Shown one piece after another: positions 31,701 through 41,871 of a stretch of DNA of 64,000 nucleotides. The translations under genes were made by a program, and so were the position numbers. Numbering within the stretch: the stretch's first letter is position 1; each line of letters begins with the position of its first letter. The notes below the pieces were generated by a model. That model saw only the letters and a program-made list of their open reading frames with translations, was not told the origin of the DNA and ran no database searches. The stretch is from Cafeteria roenbergensis (Eukaryota > Sar > Bigyra > Bicosoecida > Cafeteriaceae), in NCBI GenBank assembly GCA_008330645.1, contig VLTN01000013.1:372001-436000 (forward strand), read 5' to 3'.

Positions 31701-32310
31701 CACCGGCGCCAACATGCTGCTCGACGCCACCAGCGCCGTGCAGTACCTGCACGAGATCAAGGAGTCCGTGAACGCCGGCTTCCAGTGGGGCACCAAGAAC
31801 GGCCCCCTGTGCGACGAGGCCGTGCGCGGCGTCGTGTTCCGCCTTCTCGACGTGACCCTCCACGCCGATTCCATCCACCGCGGCATGGGCCAGATCATGC
31901 CCACGGCCCGCCGTGTGTGCTTCGCGTGCATCTACACCGCCGCCCCGACCCTGATGGAGCCCATGTTCCTCGCGGACATCTCCGTGCCGGCGTCCGAGAC
32001 CGGTGGCGTGTACTCCACGCTGTCCACTCGCCGCGGCATCGTCGTGGACGAGGCCCCCGTTGAGGGCACCCCCATGACCAACATGAAGGCGCACCTCCCC
32101 GTGGTGGAGTCCTTCGGCTTCGACAAGGCCCTGCGCGCTGCCACCGGCGGCCAGGCCTTCCCCCAGTGCGCCTTCGACCACTGGGCCATCATGACCGGCG
32201 ACCCGTTCGACACCTCCTCCAAGGTGGGCGAGCTCATCTCCACCATCCGCAAGCGGAAGGGAGACAAGCCCGCCATCCCCCCTCTGTCCAACTACGAGGA
32301 CAAGATGTGA
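28721..32310 (+). CDS. EEF2: Translation elongation factor 2, copy 2 (912 aa, four exons)
   Basis: Same proposed architecture as the copy at 9947: exon 1 is only the ATG (28721-28723, followed by GTGAGG); exon 2 is 28881-28906 (identical 26-nt microexon); exon 3 is 29071-29167; exon 4 is 29698-32310. The encoded protein differs from copy 1 by a single residue near the C-terminus (PAIPPL instead of PSIPPL). P-loop, DSPGHVD, NKMD, the long Ala/Glu/Lys insert and the HRGMGQ diphthamide loop are all retained, so it is an intact gene, not a pseudogene. Introns 1 and 2 (157 and 164 nt) are unrelated to those of copy 1, whereas intron 3 (530 nt) is nearly identical. Confidence 0.93.
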
Positions 32311-32332
32311 GCAGCCCTTCGGCGGCAGCTCT
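29051..32332 (+). repeat. EF2 duplication block, copy B
   Basis: Direct repeat partner of 10432-13710, about 18.6 kb apart. It begins inside intron 2 at TCCTCCCCATGTCCCCGCAG and ends 22 bp after the stop at CGGCGGCAGCTCT. Confidence 0.92.
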
Positions 32333-32880
32333 GTCCTGGGGCCTCGGGGTTGGCGGCCACGTCGTATCGGCCAGCGTGCGCGGACAGCGTCGCCTGGAGC
32401 TCTCGTGCCTGGCGTTTGGGGCCAGGAGGGCCGTCTGAGCTGCTTGACAGCTCTCGGTCCCCTTGCCTTGCCATGGAACCGCTCTTGTCGGCGTCTCGTT
32501 CGCCTCGCTGGGACGCGACCGCCTGCGCGACGGCAGTTGTCATTCAACTCCGCGCGCGCCCACGTTGCCCCACGGACCGTTTGAGTTCGACCTGTGTCAG
32601 TGGCTTTGCAGCCTCGCCACGTTGACCGCGCTCCAACTTACCCGCAAGCCACTCCGTTCGCCCCCCACACCATGCTACGTCGCACTCAACACGATGTGTG
32701 CGTGGCGCCCGCGCCGGGACTCGCATGTGCAGGTGCTACACTACCGACTGTCCATGGGCGCAGAGCCAGGCTTCGCGCTGGCAGTGCTGCCGAAATTTTT
32801 AGCGGAAGCAGCTTGAGGTGGCACGTCGCGGCCACGAGTGTCACCGCCCCCGTTGGGACGCACTCCGCGGCGGCGGGCCA
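32311..32880. other. Intergenic region between EF2 copy 2 and SLC19 gene
   Basis: 570 bp, tandem arrangement. The first 22 bp belong to the EF2 duplication. No further gene, RNA or repeat is recognised. Confidence 0.45.
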
Positions 32881-34616
32881 ATGCCGGCCGATGCACGCGC
32901 GCGTCTGGGGTCGTGCGTAGCTTGCCTGCGGAGCCGGGACGGGCGGCGCATTGCAGCAATTGCCCTGTTTGTGTTTCTGTTGGCCTTCAAGGTGCGGTTC
33001 GCGCCACTGTCCGACTGGCTCACTCCATGTCGGCCGCGCACGCCCCATGGCACGCCATGTTGCAGTGTGTGGCGCAGTGCTGCCCGCCATGCCCACCGCG
33101 GCGCGCGTCCGCCTATCGAAGGCCAGCCACCCTTGATGCGTTCCTCGAGCTGTGCTCGCAGCCGTCGGAGCCGCACCTCACTCGGTACCTGCAGGACGAA
33201 AAGGGTTTTTCCTCTCATGTTGTCAATGATGAAATCTACCCCGTGTGGACCTACGCCTACTTGCCCCTGCTGTTCGTCAGCGCGCCTTTGGCAGAATTCT
33301 GGGGCTACAAGCGCGTCATCATTCTCGGCACTGGCCTCAGGCTGGGAACCCGAATTCTTTTGCTGGTGGGGACTGGGAAAGTTGCTATGCAGGTCATGGA
33401 AGCTCTTTATGCCGGCGGCTCGGTGGCAGAGATTGTGCTTTCCGCGTACGTGTTCCGAGTCGTCTCGTCCCAGAGGTACGAGGAAGGTGTGGCGGCCTCG
33501 CAGTCGGCATACTTCATCTCGCACGTGCTATCGGGCGTGGTCGGGGACGTCATGACCGAGGCCATCGGGTGGTCGCTGGTGTCCACGTTCTGGGTTGCGC
33601 TTGCCTCGGTGGCGGCCGCGGCGCTTGTTGCCATAGTCTGCTTCCCAAGCGACGAGGCCTGCGACCAGGCAGAACCCTCACCCGCCCCAGCCGCGGCGGA
33701 CCTGGAGATGAAGGCCTCCGTGAAGCCCGCGGCGGGGGAGGGCTCCGAGCACGCTCCCGGTGGACCAGCCGACGGGCCGGCGCACCAGGCGGCGCAGGTG
33801 GCTCGGCCAGCCGCTGGGCCGGCAGGAGTGCTGTCCGTGGACAGCGGCCCCGCTGTGGCGCCGCAGTGGCGGGTATCCCTGCGCGTGGTGGCGTCGAGCC
33901 TGGCCGACGGCCGATACATGCCGCTGGCGCTGCTGTGGGCGGTGGGCAACTGCGCGTGGCTCTTCATCTACGGGTGGGAGACGTCGCTGTACACCATCTG
34001 GCAGCCCAACGGCAGCGATTGGAACGGCTCCGTGCTCGGGCTGGGCCTTGTGCTGGCGGCGGCGGCGTCCGCGCTGGTGACTCTTGCCCCCGTCAAGCGA
34101 CTGGTGGTTGCGCGCCCCTTCGCCGTGGCGTTCGCCGCGGCGTCGATCGCGCTGGCCGCCGCCTTCGGGACCGCAGCCTCGCCGTGGCCGGGGGGGCTCT
34201 TGTGGCTGCTGGCGTACATGTTTGGCTGGCAGTTCTGCAACGCCGCCTTCCTGGTGGCCACAGCAAGGCAGGTGGATGCAGCCTCCGCCCGGGTCGAGCA
34301 GGCTTCCAGCCCAGGTGTTGCGGACGGGCCAGCTGGCGGCGCTCTCGCACCCGGCGCCCCGGAGCGCTCCCCGTACTCGACGCTTCTGCTGCTGCTGAAC
34401 GGCGTCTCCCTGCTGCTGCAGACAGTGCTGCAGGCTTGGTGGCTGTCCGGGTGGGGTATCGGCGTGCTTCAGCTGTGCTTCTACAGCGCGCTGGCTCTGG
34501 CTGCGGGTACGGGCTTGTCCTTTTTGGTCCGGCTCGCCTGCCTCAGCAGCGGCAGGGCGGAGCCCAACCTGGCGCCCGAGAGCGTGCCGCTGTGCGCAGA
34601 GGCAGGGGATCCGTGA
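32881..34616 (+). CDS. SLC19-type reduced folate / thiamine carrier, 521 aa
   Basis: Exons 32881-32991 (37 codons, MPADARARLGSCVAC to the hydrophobic end ALFVFLLAFK, donor GTGCGG) and 33162-34616 (acceptor CTCGCAG, phase 0). The join gives the family opening: TM1, PSEPHLTRYL, KGFSSHVVNDEIYPVWTYAY. SLC19 carriers have the same spacing (N-x-E-I-x-P-V-x-x-Y-S/A-Y). Further matches: VMEALYAGGSVAEIVLSAYV, RVVSSQRYEEGVAASQSAYF. About 12 hydrophobic helices are split by a Pro/Ala-rich central loop (residues ~205-285). Predicted plasma-membrane uptake of folate or thiamine; which substrate cannot be read from sequence. Confidence 0.82.
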
Positions 34617-35073
34617 CAAGCGCACGGTCTTGCTTGCTTGGCGCGCTTGCGTGGCTTGTGCGCGTGGTGCGACGGCGTCGAGACTGGTCTCACATCTCTT
34701 CGCTGCGACAACACCGATGGGCATTTTTGAGGGGGGCGCTCGTGGCCAGCCACGGGACCGCTGCACAAAGGGCAGCTGCTTGCACGCGTGGGGGTGCGAC
34801 ACCTGGCACGCTCCAGAGGCCCATCGCGTCCGCGCGAGGGCGGCTGGGAGCAACAGCCCGGCCTCTTTGTGCGGGATTCCTCGCGCGCGCAGCCAGGCGT
34901 GTGTCCGCGCGGCACGACTGCCGCGGCGCCGTCGCCCTCGTTCTCGGCAAAAAACACACACGCAAAACGTTACGAACAATTCCGGTGCCGCCTCACCCAC
35001 AGCGGGGGGAATTGCAGGGCTTGGTCCTCGACCGTGGCGGGTGCAAGCCACGCCAGCCATTTCGCGCGCCCCC
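34617..35073. other. Convergent intergenic region, SLC19 gene / RRP46
   Basis: 457 bp between convergent stops. Contains the 3' UTRs; nothing else recognised. Confidence 0.45.
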
Positions 35074-36143
35074 CTAGCCTTGCAGGACCACTCCACGGCG
35101 CTCCGCGTCCTGGGCAGTGCGACGGCGCATGGCTAGCGAGAGGAAGGCTCCCGCCGCGGCGGCGCCCGCCTCTGCCAGCGCCACGGCACCCTCTGCCTCC
35201 TCCCGCGATGTCGAGCCGGCAATCCTCAGGGAAGCGGCGCGCGCGGTGCTGGTGGCAAGGCCCCTTGCCTGTGGCGCGTCAGCGGGCACAAACACGGCGG
35301 AAAAGCACGCCCGTGCAGCCGCCTCCTCCTCCTCGGTGGGGTCGATCACCAGCCTGGTGGCTGACCCGCTCGAAGGCTTGGGCGAGGCACCTGCGGCGCC
35401 AGAGCCTGCTGCGGCTTCGCTCGGCCTGGCAGCGGGGAGGACGGCCACATCGCAAGCGTGCGGGCAGTACTGCAGCGGTACTGCAGCATCGAGGAGCGCC
35501 AGCGTGCATGCGTTGAGCGCCGCAGCAGCCAGGCCGCCGCCGTTGCCGCACACCTGCACAGCAACCCGGACAAGAGCGCGCGGGTGCGCCGCGACGTCCA
35601 CCGCCCGTTCGAGCACCCCCAGGATGCGGCGCTCCAGTGCCTTTTCCACCCGGCCTGAGGGAGGAGGGGGCGGTGGCGGGGGAGCGATTCGAGCGAGACG
35701 TGCAAGCTCAGCGGGTAGGCCATCGGCGGGCCAGCGAGAGGCCGCGAAAACACTGCTACGCCCAGAAGACGCGCTCGCAGCGATGCAGTTGACGGCGGTC
35801 CTCACTTGCTTGCCCAGCCATGGGGCGGACTGTGACCTCGATCACCATTTTGGTCGGGTCCTCGAGCCGGGAGGAGCGCGACGGCATCGGGCCAAACACT
35901 CCGGCGACAACCGAGGTCTCGCCTGCGCAAGGCACATTCACCAGACGCGGCAGCTCGTGGGGAGTACCGTGGGTGCGGAGGCGGCGCAAGCGCCGAGCAG
36001 CGAGGCAGAGTTCGCGTGCTGGGCTTACCGCAAGCCAGCTTGGCCGAGCCGTCGGCGCGTGACAGCAGCGACAAGTCCGCGATCATGGGCCTGAGCTCGT
36101 CGTCGGCTCTCCCATCCGGCCTGGCCGCGCGGATGGCCGCCAT
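35074..36143 (-). CDS. EXOSC5: Exosome core subunit RRP46/EXOSC5 (RNase PH fold), 270 aa
   Basis: Subunit of the hexameric RNase PH-like ring of the RNA exosome. Exons 36143-36029, 35922-35806 and 35654-35074; donors GTAAGC and GTGAGG, all phases fit. The joined sequence shows [28 protein letters not shown] in two adjoining blocks (RADGSA and [11 protein letters not shown] are the family signatures). It continues with [61 protein letters not shown] and [10 protein letters not shown]. The G-N-G-G-x-L-A-A-x-L-N-A and D-P-T motifs are diagnostic for RRP46. As in most eukaryotes it is expected to be catalytically inactive and structural. An Ala/Ser-rich insert lies before LVIDPT. The start codon is only 91 bp from that of SmF. 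Confidence 0.9.
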
Positions 36144-36234
36144 TCGATGCTCCAGGGGTGCCCAAAGAGTGCGTCGGCAGAGCGGCAAATGCCACCGCAG
36201 TCGAGCCCACTCCGTTCGAGCAGCAGCAGGGCCC
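36144..36234. promoter_or_regulatory. 91-bp bidirectional promoter, RRP46 / SmF
   Basis: The opposite start codons of two RNA-processing genes are 91 bp apart, so 5' leaders and core promoters must overlap or be extremely short. Confidence 0.5.
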
Positions 36235-36897
36235 ATGGCCGAGTCGATGGAGAACCCCAAGCCCTTCCTCAAGAGCCTGACCGGCCAGATGGTCGTGGTC
36301 AAGCTCAAGTGGGGCATGGAGTACAAGGGTGAGCGCAGCTCGGAGGCCAACTGCAGCCAGCGCCTGTTCCGCCCAGCCTTGCCCGGGTCCAAGCCGCACA
36401 CCGCCCCGTCCCTTCCTTCTCCGCTCGCAGGCAAGCTCGAGTCGGTCGACCAGTACTTCAATGTGCAGGTGAGTGCCAGCTGCAGCAGGAGTCCTCGAGC
36501 TGCTGCATGCTCGAGCCCAGGATGGCTCTTGCCCTCCGCGCCCCGGCTTGCAGCGGGAGCGGCCTCGCCGTGCCCGACCACGGTTGCCCCTCGTGCGTGT
36601 GTGTGGCGTCCGTCGCAGCTGTTGGAGACCGAGGAGTGGGTCGGTGGCGTGAAGGAGGGCGACCTCGGCGAGGTGCTCATCCGGTGAGCGGCTCGGCGGT
36701 GTCCGGCGATGCTGCCGGTGTGCGCTGCTGCGCTTGCAGATGAATGGCGGCGCGTGTGCGACAGTGTGCTACCGTGCATCGTGTTCCCGTGGCTTGTGGG
36801 GCGCAGGTGCAACAACGTTCTTTACATCAGGGAGGCCTCGCCTGCTGCTGCGGCCGCGACGAGCGGCTCGTCAAGCTCCTCGTCTGTCGCCGTTTGA
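36235..36897 (+). CDS. SNRPF: Small nuclear ribonucleoprotein F (SmF), 95 aa, four exons
   Basis: Core Sm ring subunit of spliceosomal snRNPs. Exons 36235-36328, 36431-36468 (38 nt), 36619-36683 and 36807-36897, all in phase. The product reads [63 protein letters not shown]. The Sm1 motif (G[15 protein letters not shown]) and Sm2 motif ([11 protein letters not shown]) are complete. The Ala/Ser-rich tail ([19 protein letters not shown]) replaces the acidic tail seen in animals. Four exons in 288 coding nt makes this one of the most intron-dense genes in the window. Confidence 0.95.
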
Positions 36898-37149
36898 TCG
36901 GCTCTCGCAGTGGCCTGAGCTGCTTTGCTTGGTTGAGTGTGCACGATACGTCTGCGGGCGCGCGCTGCGCTGCCCCACGGTGGCAGCGCAACAACGTGCT
37001 GACAGAGGTCACGCCAAGCCTTCGGCACAATCACACGAACCTGGAGGGAGTTGCAGCGGCACCCCACGCAAATGCGCAACGTGAACAAGCATGAGCGCAA
37101 TCCCCTCCCCGCCGACCCCGCCCGCCCCACAGCTGAACTCCGCGGCATC

Positions 37150-38619
37150 TCATTCCGCAGAAGCCTCCACCTCAGCCTCGGCCTCCACCTCGACCTTGGC
37201 CTCGGCCTCCGGGTCCGCCTCCGGGTCTGCTGCCAAGTCCGCTTCCGCCTCGTCCACAGCTGCGTTGACCTCGTCGGCGGTGCGCTTGACATCCTCTGCT
37301 GCAGCGTCGACCACTCCCCCGGCTGCTTCGGCGGCGCTGGCTGCTGACTGGCCCGCCCGGGCCCGCGCTTCCGCGCCAGTGCCCTCGGCGTCGGCCTTGA
37401 GCTTGTCCACGCGGCCGCGGGCCGCCCTGCCGCGCGCTGCGGCCTGGATGCGCACCGCCGCCGCCTCCTCCTCGGTCAGCTCCTTGGCCTCTCTGGCCTT
37501 GGCCTTGGCCGCCTGGCGCGCCTCACGGGCCTGCGCCCTGGCCGCCTGGCGCGCCTCCTTCGCCTGGGCCTTGGCCTCGTCCGACTTGCCCTCGGCGTCG
37601 GCCTTGAGCTTGTCCACGCGGCCGCGGGCCGCCCTGCCGCGCGCTGCGGCCTGGATGCGCACCGCCGCCGCCTCCTCGTCCGCCTTGTCCTTGGCATCGC
37701 TCGCCATCGCGGCAACGCCGTCGCGGGCGTCTTCGGCCTTGGCCTTGGCCGCCTGGCGCGCCTCACGGGCCTGCGCCCTGGCCGCCTGGCGCGCCTCCTT
37801 CGCCTGGGCCTTGGCCTCGTCCGACTTGCCCTCGGCGTCGGCCTTGAGCTTGTCCACGCGGCCGCGGGCCGCCCTGCCGCGCGCTGCGGCCTGGATGCGC
37901 ACCGCCGCCGCCTCCTCGTCCGCCTTGTCCTTGGCATCGCTCGCCATCGCGGCAGCGCCGTCGCGGGCGTCTTCGGCCTTGGCCTTGGCCGCCTGGCGCG
38001 CCTCACGGGCCTGCGCCCTGGCCGCCTGGCGCGCCTCCTTCGCCTGGGCCTTGGCCTCGTCCGACTTGCCCTCGGCGTCGGCCTTGAGCTTGTCCACGCG
38101 GCCGCGGGCCGCCCTGCCGCGCGCTGCGGCCTGGATGCGCACCGCCGCCGCCTCCTCGTCCGCCTTGTCCTTGGCATCGCTCGCCATCGCGGCAGCGCCG
38201 TCGCGGGCGTCTTCGGCCTTGGCCTTGGCCGCCTGGCGCGCCTCACGGGCCTGCGCCCTGGCCGCCTGGCGCGCCTCCTTCGCCTGGGCCTTGGCCTCGT
38301 CCGACTTGCCCTCGGCGTCGGCCTTGAGCTTGTCCACGCGGCCTCGGGCTGCCTTGCCGCGCGCTGCGGCCTGGATGCGCACCGCTGCCGCCTCGGCTTC
38401 GGCCTTTTCGCGTGCAGCGCGGGCCTCATCGGTCTTGTCCGATGCCGCCTGCTTCGCGTCCTGGGCCCGGTCACGCGCTGCAGCAGACGCGTCCGCGGCC
38501 TTGCGAGCCGCTGCATGAGAGGCGTTGGATGCGGCGCTGGCTGCGCTTGCCGAGGCAGCGTGCACGCCCTTGGCAGCGCGGTCGGCGGCCTTGTCGAAGC
38601 TGTCAAACGCGTTATGCAT
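37150..38619 (-). CDS. IQ-motif tandem-repeat protein, ~489 aa
   Basis: Frame from MHNAFDSFDKAADRAAKGVH (38619) to the stop at 37150; the frame stays open upstream, so an earlier start or upstream exon is possible. After an Ala-rich amphipathic N-terminus come five IQ motifs (AAAVRIQAAARGRAARGR, matching IQxxxRGxxxR). Long Ala/Lys/Glu/Arg helices (EGKSDEAKAQAKEARQAARA, KDKADEE) separate them in 80-residue units. The tail is strongly acidic (EAEADLAADPEADPEAEAK). IQ motifs bind calmodulin or EF-hand light chains; the spacers resemble single alpha-helix or LEA-like sequence. No motor or other catalytic domain is present. A calmodulin-binding structural helix is inferred. Confidence 0.7.
   Translation of the reverse strand: MHNAFDSFDKAADRAAKGVHAASASAASAASNASHAAARKAADASAAARDRAQDAKQAASDKTDEARAAREKAEAEAAAVRIQAAARGKAARGRVDKLKADAEGKSDEAKAQAKEARQAARAQAREARQAAKAKAEDARDGAAAMASDAKDKADEEAAAVRIQAAARGRAARGRVDKLKADAEGKSDEAKAQAKEARQAARAQAREARQAAKAKAEDARDGAAAMASDAKDKADEEAAAVRIQAAARGRAARGRVDKLKADAEGKSDEAKAQAKEARQAARAQAREARQAAKAKAEDARDGVAAMASDAKDKADEEAAAVRIQAAARGRAARGRVDKLKADAEGKSDEAKAQAKEARQAARAQAREARQAAKAKAREAKELTEEEAAAVRIQAAARGRAARGRVDKLKADAEGTGAEARARAGQSAASAAEAAGGVVDAAAEDVKRTADEVNAAVDEAEADLAADPEADPEAEAKVEVEAEAEVEASAE
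37383..38400 (-). repeat. 240-bp coding tandem repeats (IQ array)
   Basis: The block starting CCTCGGCGTCGGCCTTGAGC recurs at about 37383, 37591, 37831, 38071 and 38311. The last three spacings are 240 bp; the first (208 bp) is a shortened unit. Neighbouring full units are almost identical at nucleotide level, including synonymous sites, indicating recent expansion or homogenisation. Confidence 0.9.
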
Positions 38620-39312
38620 GGTGGAGTTGCCGCCCGAGGCCGGGGGGGCGTCTGCCGACCCGGGGCTCTTGGCTGCGCCTTCGTGGCCAGGCGACGCGGC
38701 CTGCAGCGGAAACCGAGCGCAAACAGCAAGCGAAGCGGGCGGGCGAGGCCAGGCGGTCAAGTGGAGGGACAAAGAGTGGCTATGCGCGGCAACGCGCACC
38801 CCCGGAAACTCCATGGGCCGCGGGCGACGACTGGGCGTCGCTGCGCTGAGCGAGCTGCGATGCGCGCCAGCCGGAAACGGCGCGCCAAACCGGCAATGCC
38901 TTGCAGGGCCACGAGGGCTGCCCTGGGCTGCGGCCCGCCTCCGAGGCCTGCACGCTTGCCCACAGCGACGAATGTTTCCTGAGGGCATGGCCATGGCTTG
39001 GGTGTTCGCGCCAAGCCCCGCACCCCGTAGCCAGCAGATGCGGTCACTTGCGTCACGGCCTCACCTGATCGCCGCTGGGACTGGCGGGGATCACCGGGGA
39101 TTTTGACGAGAGGCAACCCCCCATTGTGCGGGGGTGTGTTGAAAGGGCACGCGGGGAGGAGCGGAGCGGCTCTTGCTGGCTGTGCGAGCCAGGGTGTGGC
39201 TCGGCCGGAGAGGCGCCGCCAACCCGTTGTTGTCACACTGGGCAACCCTCGGCTCTGCCCGGACACGAGCTGGTCGCACTCTTCTGCAGCCCTCCGCCTG
39301 GGGGCTTGAGCC
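38620..39312. other. Intergenic region between IQ-repeat gene and MAK16
   Basis: 693 bp between divergent starts. The IQ gene's frame remains open through 38994 minus, so part may be extra N-terminal coding or a first exon (possible acceptor CCGCTGCAG near 38700). No other feature is recognised. Confidence 0.4.
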
Positions 39313-40365
39313 ATGTACAACGATGAGCTGATCTGGCAGGTGATCAACCACGGCCACTGCGCCTACAAGACCAAGTGAGGCGGGCTCGGAAGCTCGGCTC
39401 GGCGGCGCAGCGTCCCGAGGGCTCGCAGAGCTCCTCGTGCTTTGCCCGACCAGGCCTCGCCCCGTCCGCCCCTCGCCGCGGCTGCCCGCAGGGTGTCGGC
39501 CAAGTCCACATTCTGCCGGAACAAGTACAACTACAACGGCCTCTGCAATCGCTCCTCCTGCCCGTTGGCAAACAGCCAGTACGCCACGGTCCTGGAAGAC
39601 AAGGGCCGCGCGTACCTCTGCATGAAGACCGTCGAGCGCGCCCACCTCCCCAAGCAGCTCTGGGAGCGAATCCGCCTGAGCCGCAACTACACCAAGGCGC
39701 TCAAGCAGCTCGACAAGCACCTGGAGTTCTGGCCAAAGCTCATGGTGCGTCTCGCGTCCGCGCGGCAGAGGTCACTGCGATGTCCCTGTTGCCTGCTTCC
39801 AGCTCGGGTTCAGGAGCCCTCCTGGGACTGCGGTGGGAGCGCGGGATGCTTGGCCTCGCAGCGTCAAGGACGAGCCGGGCAGGGGCTGTACTGCGCGCAC
39901 CCCATAAGCGTGGGGGCATGCCGAATTGCGTTCTCGGCCCAATGCAGCCCATCCCGCCCTTGCCCTGCCCGCCCCGCAAGCCCTGTCTCTTGTTCCCGCA
40001 GATCCACAGGAACAAGCAGCGCCTGACGAAGATCCACCAGTTCCTGCTCCGCGTGCGACGCATCGATGCCAACCCAGTGGAGGCCACGCGCGCCATCCGC
40101 GAGAAGAACGGCCTTAAGCGGGCTCTTGTGTCCCGAGAGGCAAAGGCGCTCAAGGCAGCCGACCTTGGCACGTCCATCGAGAAGGAGCTGCTGGCGCGGC
40201 TCAAGAGCGGCACCTACGGCGACATCTACAACTTCCCCGAGGCGCAGTACGAGAAGGCGCTCGACAAGGCGGAGAAGGAGTTCGAGTACGAGGACGAGGA
40301 GGAGGCAGCGGAGCCGTCCGAGTACGTGGCAGGGGAGGAGGACAGCGATGACGAGGAGGCGGACA

Positions 40366-40397
<32 letters not shown>

Positions 40398-40814
40398 AGC
40401 GACGACGACAGCGAAGGCGACGGGCCCATGGGCTTCGGCGATGACTTGGAAGACATTGGGCAGGCCTTTGCTGCCGGTGGGCTGGGGGACGATGACGATG
40501 AGGACAGCGAGGACGATGACGATGACGATGACGACGACGACGCCTCCGGCCCTGCAGCCGCGGCCGCGGCTTCCGCAGCTGCGCCAGCGCCAGGCCGCAG
40601 CGCAAAGCGCGCGCGGTCCACCGATGGTGTCGAAATGCCCGGCAAGCGCGGGCGCGGTGCTGCGGGTGACGCGCGGCCAGCCGCCGCCGCTGCCGCTGCG
40701 GCCGGCAAGCGCAAGCCCCGCCGCAAGGCGCGCGGCCCGCGCGTGGAGGTGGAGTACGAGGGCGAGTCTGGCGCACGGGAGACTGCGTCGGAGCGCGCTG
40801 TGACCGACTGGTGA
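39313..40814 (+). CDS. MAK16: MAK16 ribosome biogenesis protein, 375 aa, three exons
   Basis: Nucleolar factor for 60S subunit assembly. Exons 39313-39374, 39492-39744 and 40002-40814; donors GTGAGG and GTGCGT, phases 2 and 0 fit. Family sequence is clear: [115 protein letters not shown]. The conserved Cys residues (HC, FC, LC, SSC) may bind a metal or Fe-S cluster. The C-terminal half has very long Asp/Glu runs, partly a GAC trinucleotide repeat at about 40368-40400, followed by a basic nucleolar-type tail ([20 protein letters not shown]). Confidence 0.95.
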
Positions 40815-41144
40815 TGTCCTTCAGACTGCGACCCCTGCTCAGCTGCATGAGGCGTCCTTTTTGCAATCATGTTCGTGTGCGCCCGACCGCCTTGCTCCGG
40901 CACGCGCAACAACCCACCCAACTTGGAACGAGCACGCGAAATCGATTGAGGGTGCGCGGCGGGCGGCGCCTCCACCCAGCGCGGCATCGAGCTCACCGAG
41001 TGCCTGCGTAAACAAGTGAAATCGACTGGGACCCAACTCTGCGGCAGAGTTCTCGAGCAATTGTTCGGCGAGCGGACGGCCACGCGTTCGCCAGCACTCG
41101 TCAGGGCGCAGGGCAGGCCACCCGCAGCGGGAGCCAAGTCATCC
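40815..41144. other. Intergenic region after MAK16
   Basis: 330 bp, tandem arrangement; locally less GC-rich; no gene or repeat is recognised. Confidence 0.4.
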
Positions 41145-41642
41145 ATGGCCGACTCTAGGCGCTCCGAAGCGCCGGCTCGCCCGTCGGCGGACGACCTGGA
41201 GAAGCTGGCCCCTCAAGCCGAGACTGGCCCGTTGGAAACCGACTTGCCCCGCCCGGAAGGAGTGGACGACGCCACCTGGGAGCGCTTCCGTGAGTGTGCG
41301 GGGCGGCTACCTGCTGCAGATCACCCAGCTGGGAGCTGAAGCTCGCCCCTTCTCGCAGCGCGGGCCGGCCACAGCTTTTGTCGGTGGCCTGTTGCTGTGC
41401 GTTGGTCCTGCGCAGTGCAATGGCGCGCGCGCAAGAGCGGGGCGCACCCGCTGTACCAGTCTTCCAGCCACGACTACGGAGCCAAGCCCCTGGGGGATGA
41501 GAGCAAGCTGCGCCCACCGGCGCACCCCAAGGGCGGCAGCTTCACGGCAACCTTCAAGGGCGGCGGCGCTCCATCCAGCGGCGGGCTTCGCACAGGCGTG
41601 TCGAAGCACAGGTACCTCAAGGAAATGGATGGCATGGTATGA
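41145..41642 (+). CDS. Small protein, possible Pierce-type microtubule inner protein, 123 aa
   Basis: Exons 41145-41289 (MADSRRSEAPARPSADDLEK, ending ERF; donor GTGAGT) and 41416-41642 (acceptor GCGCAG, phase 1). Exon 2 reads ARKSGAHPLYQSSSHDYGAK, then PAHPKGGSFTATFKGG and GLRTGVSKHRYLKEMDG. The order (P-x-Y-x-[ST]-S-x-x-Y-G, then a P-x-F-T turn, then GL-[RN]-T-x-x-x-K-x-R) resembles the small Pierce/DUF4490 proteins that sit inside ciliary doublet microtubules. This is pattern resemblance only. If right, the organism has motile flagella. Confidence 0.55.
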
Positions 41643-41871
41643 GTGGCCGCAGCTGCGGTGCGTGTAGCGAATACGTCGGTGTGGCTCGGGCGGGGGTGCG
41701 GCACGTCGAGGAGCGCTGCGCGCACGACCACACAACAACACGCGCAGCTTTCCCTCTGTCACCAGGAGAGGACAAAGTCGCCATTCGCGCCGCGCGCAAC
41801 ACACGGAACGTGCCCCTGTGCCTCCCGCTCCGCGGCAGGGGCGGCCCTTGCCCCCGCCTGCCAGCGGCGCT

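Noticed and set aside
32838-33161. Unspliced N-terminus for the SLC19 gene starting at 32838
   Set aside because: It lacks the expected first helix; the ATG at 32881 spliced at 32991/33162 restores the family opening in phase.
37091-38518. 475-residue plus-strand Ala/Ser/Leu repeat frame
   Set aside because: It is antisense to the IQ-motif array; the minus strand gives consensus IQ motifs and charged helices, while the plus frame is a codon-bias shadow.
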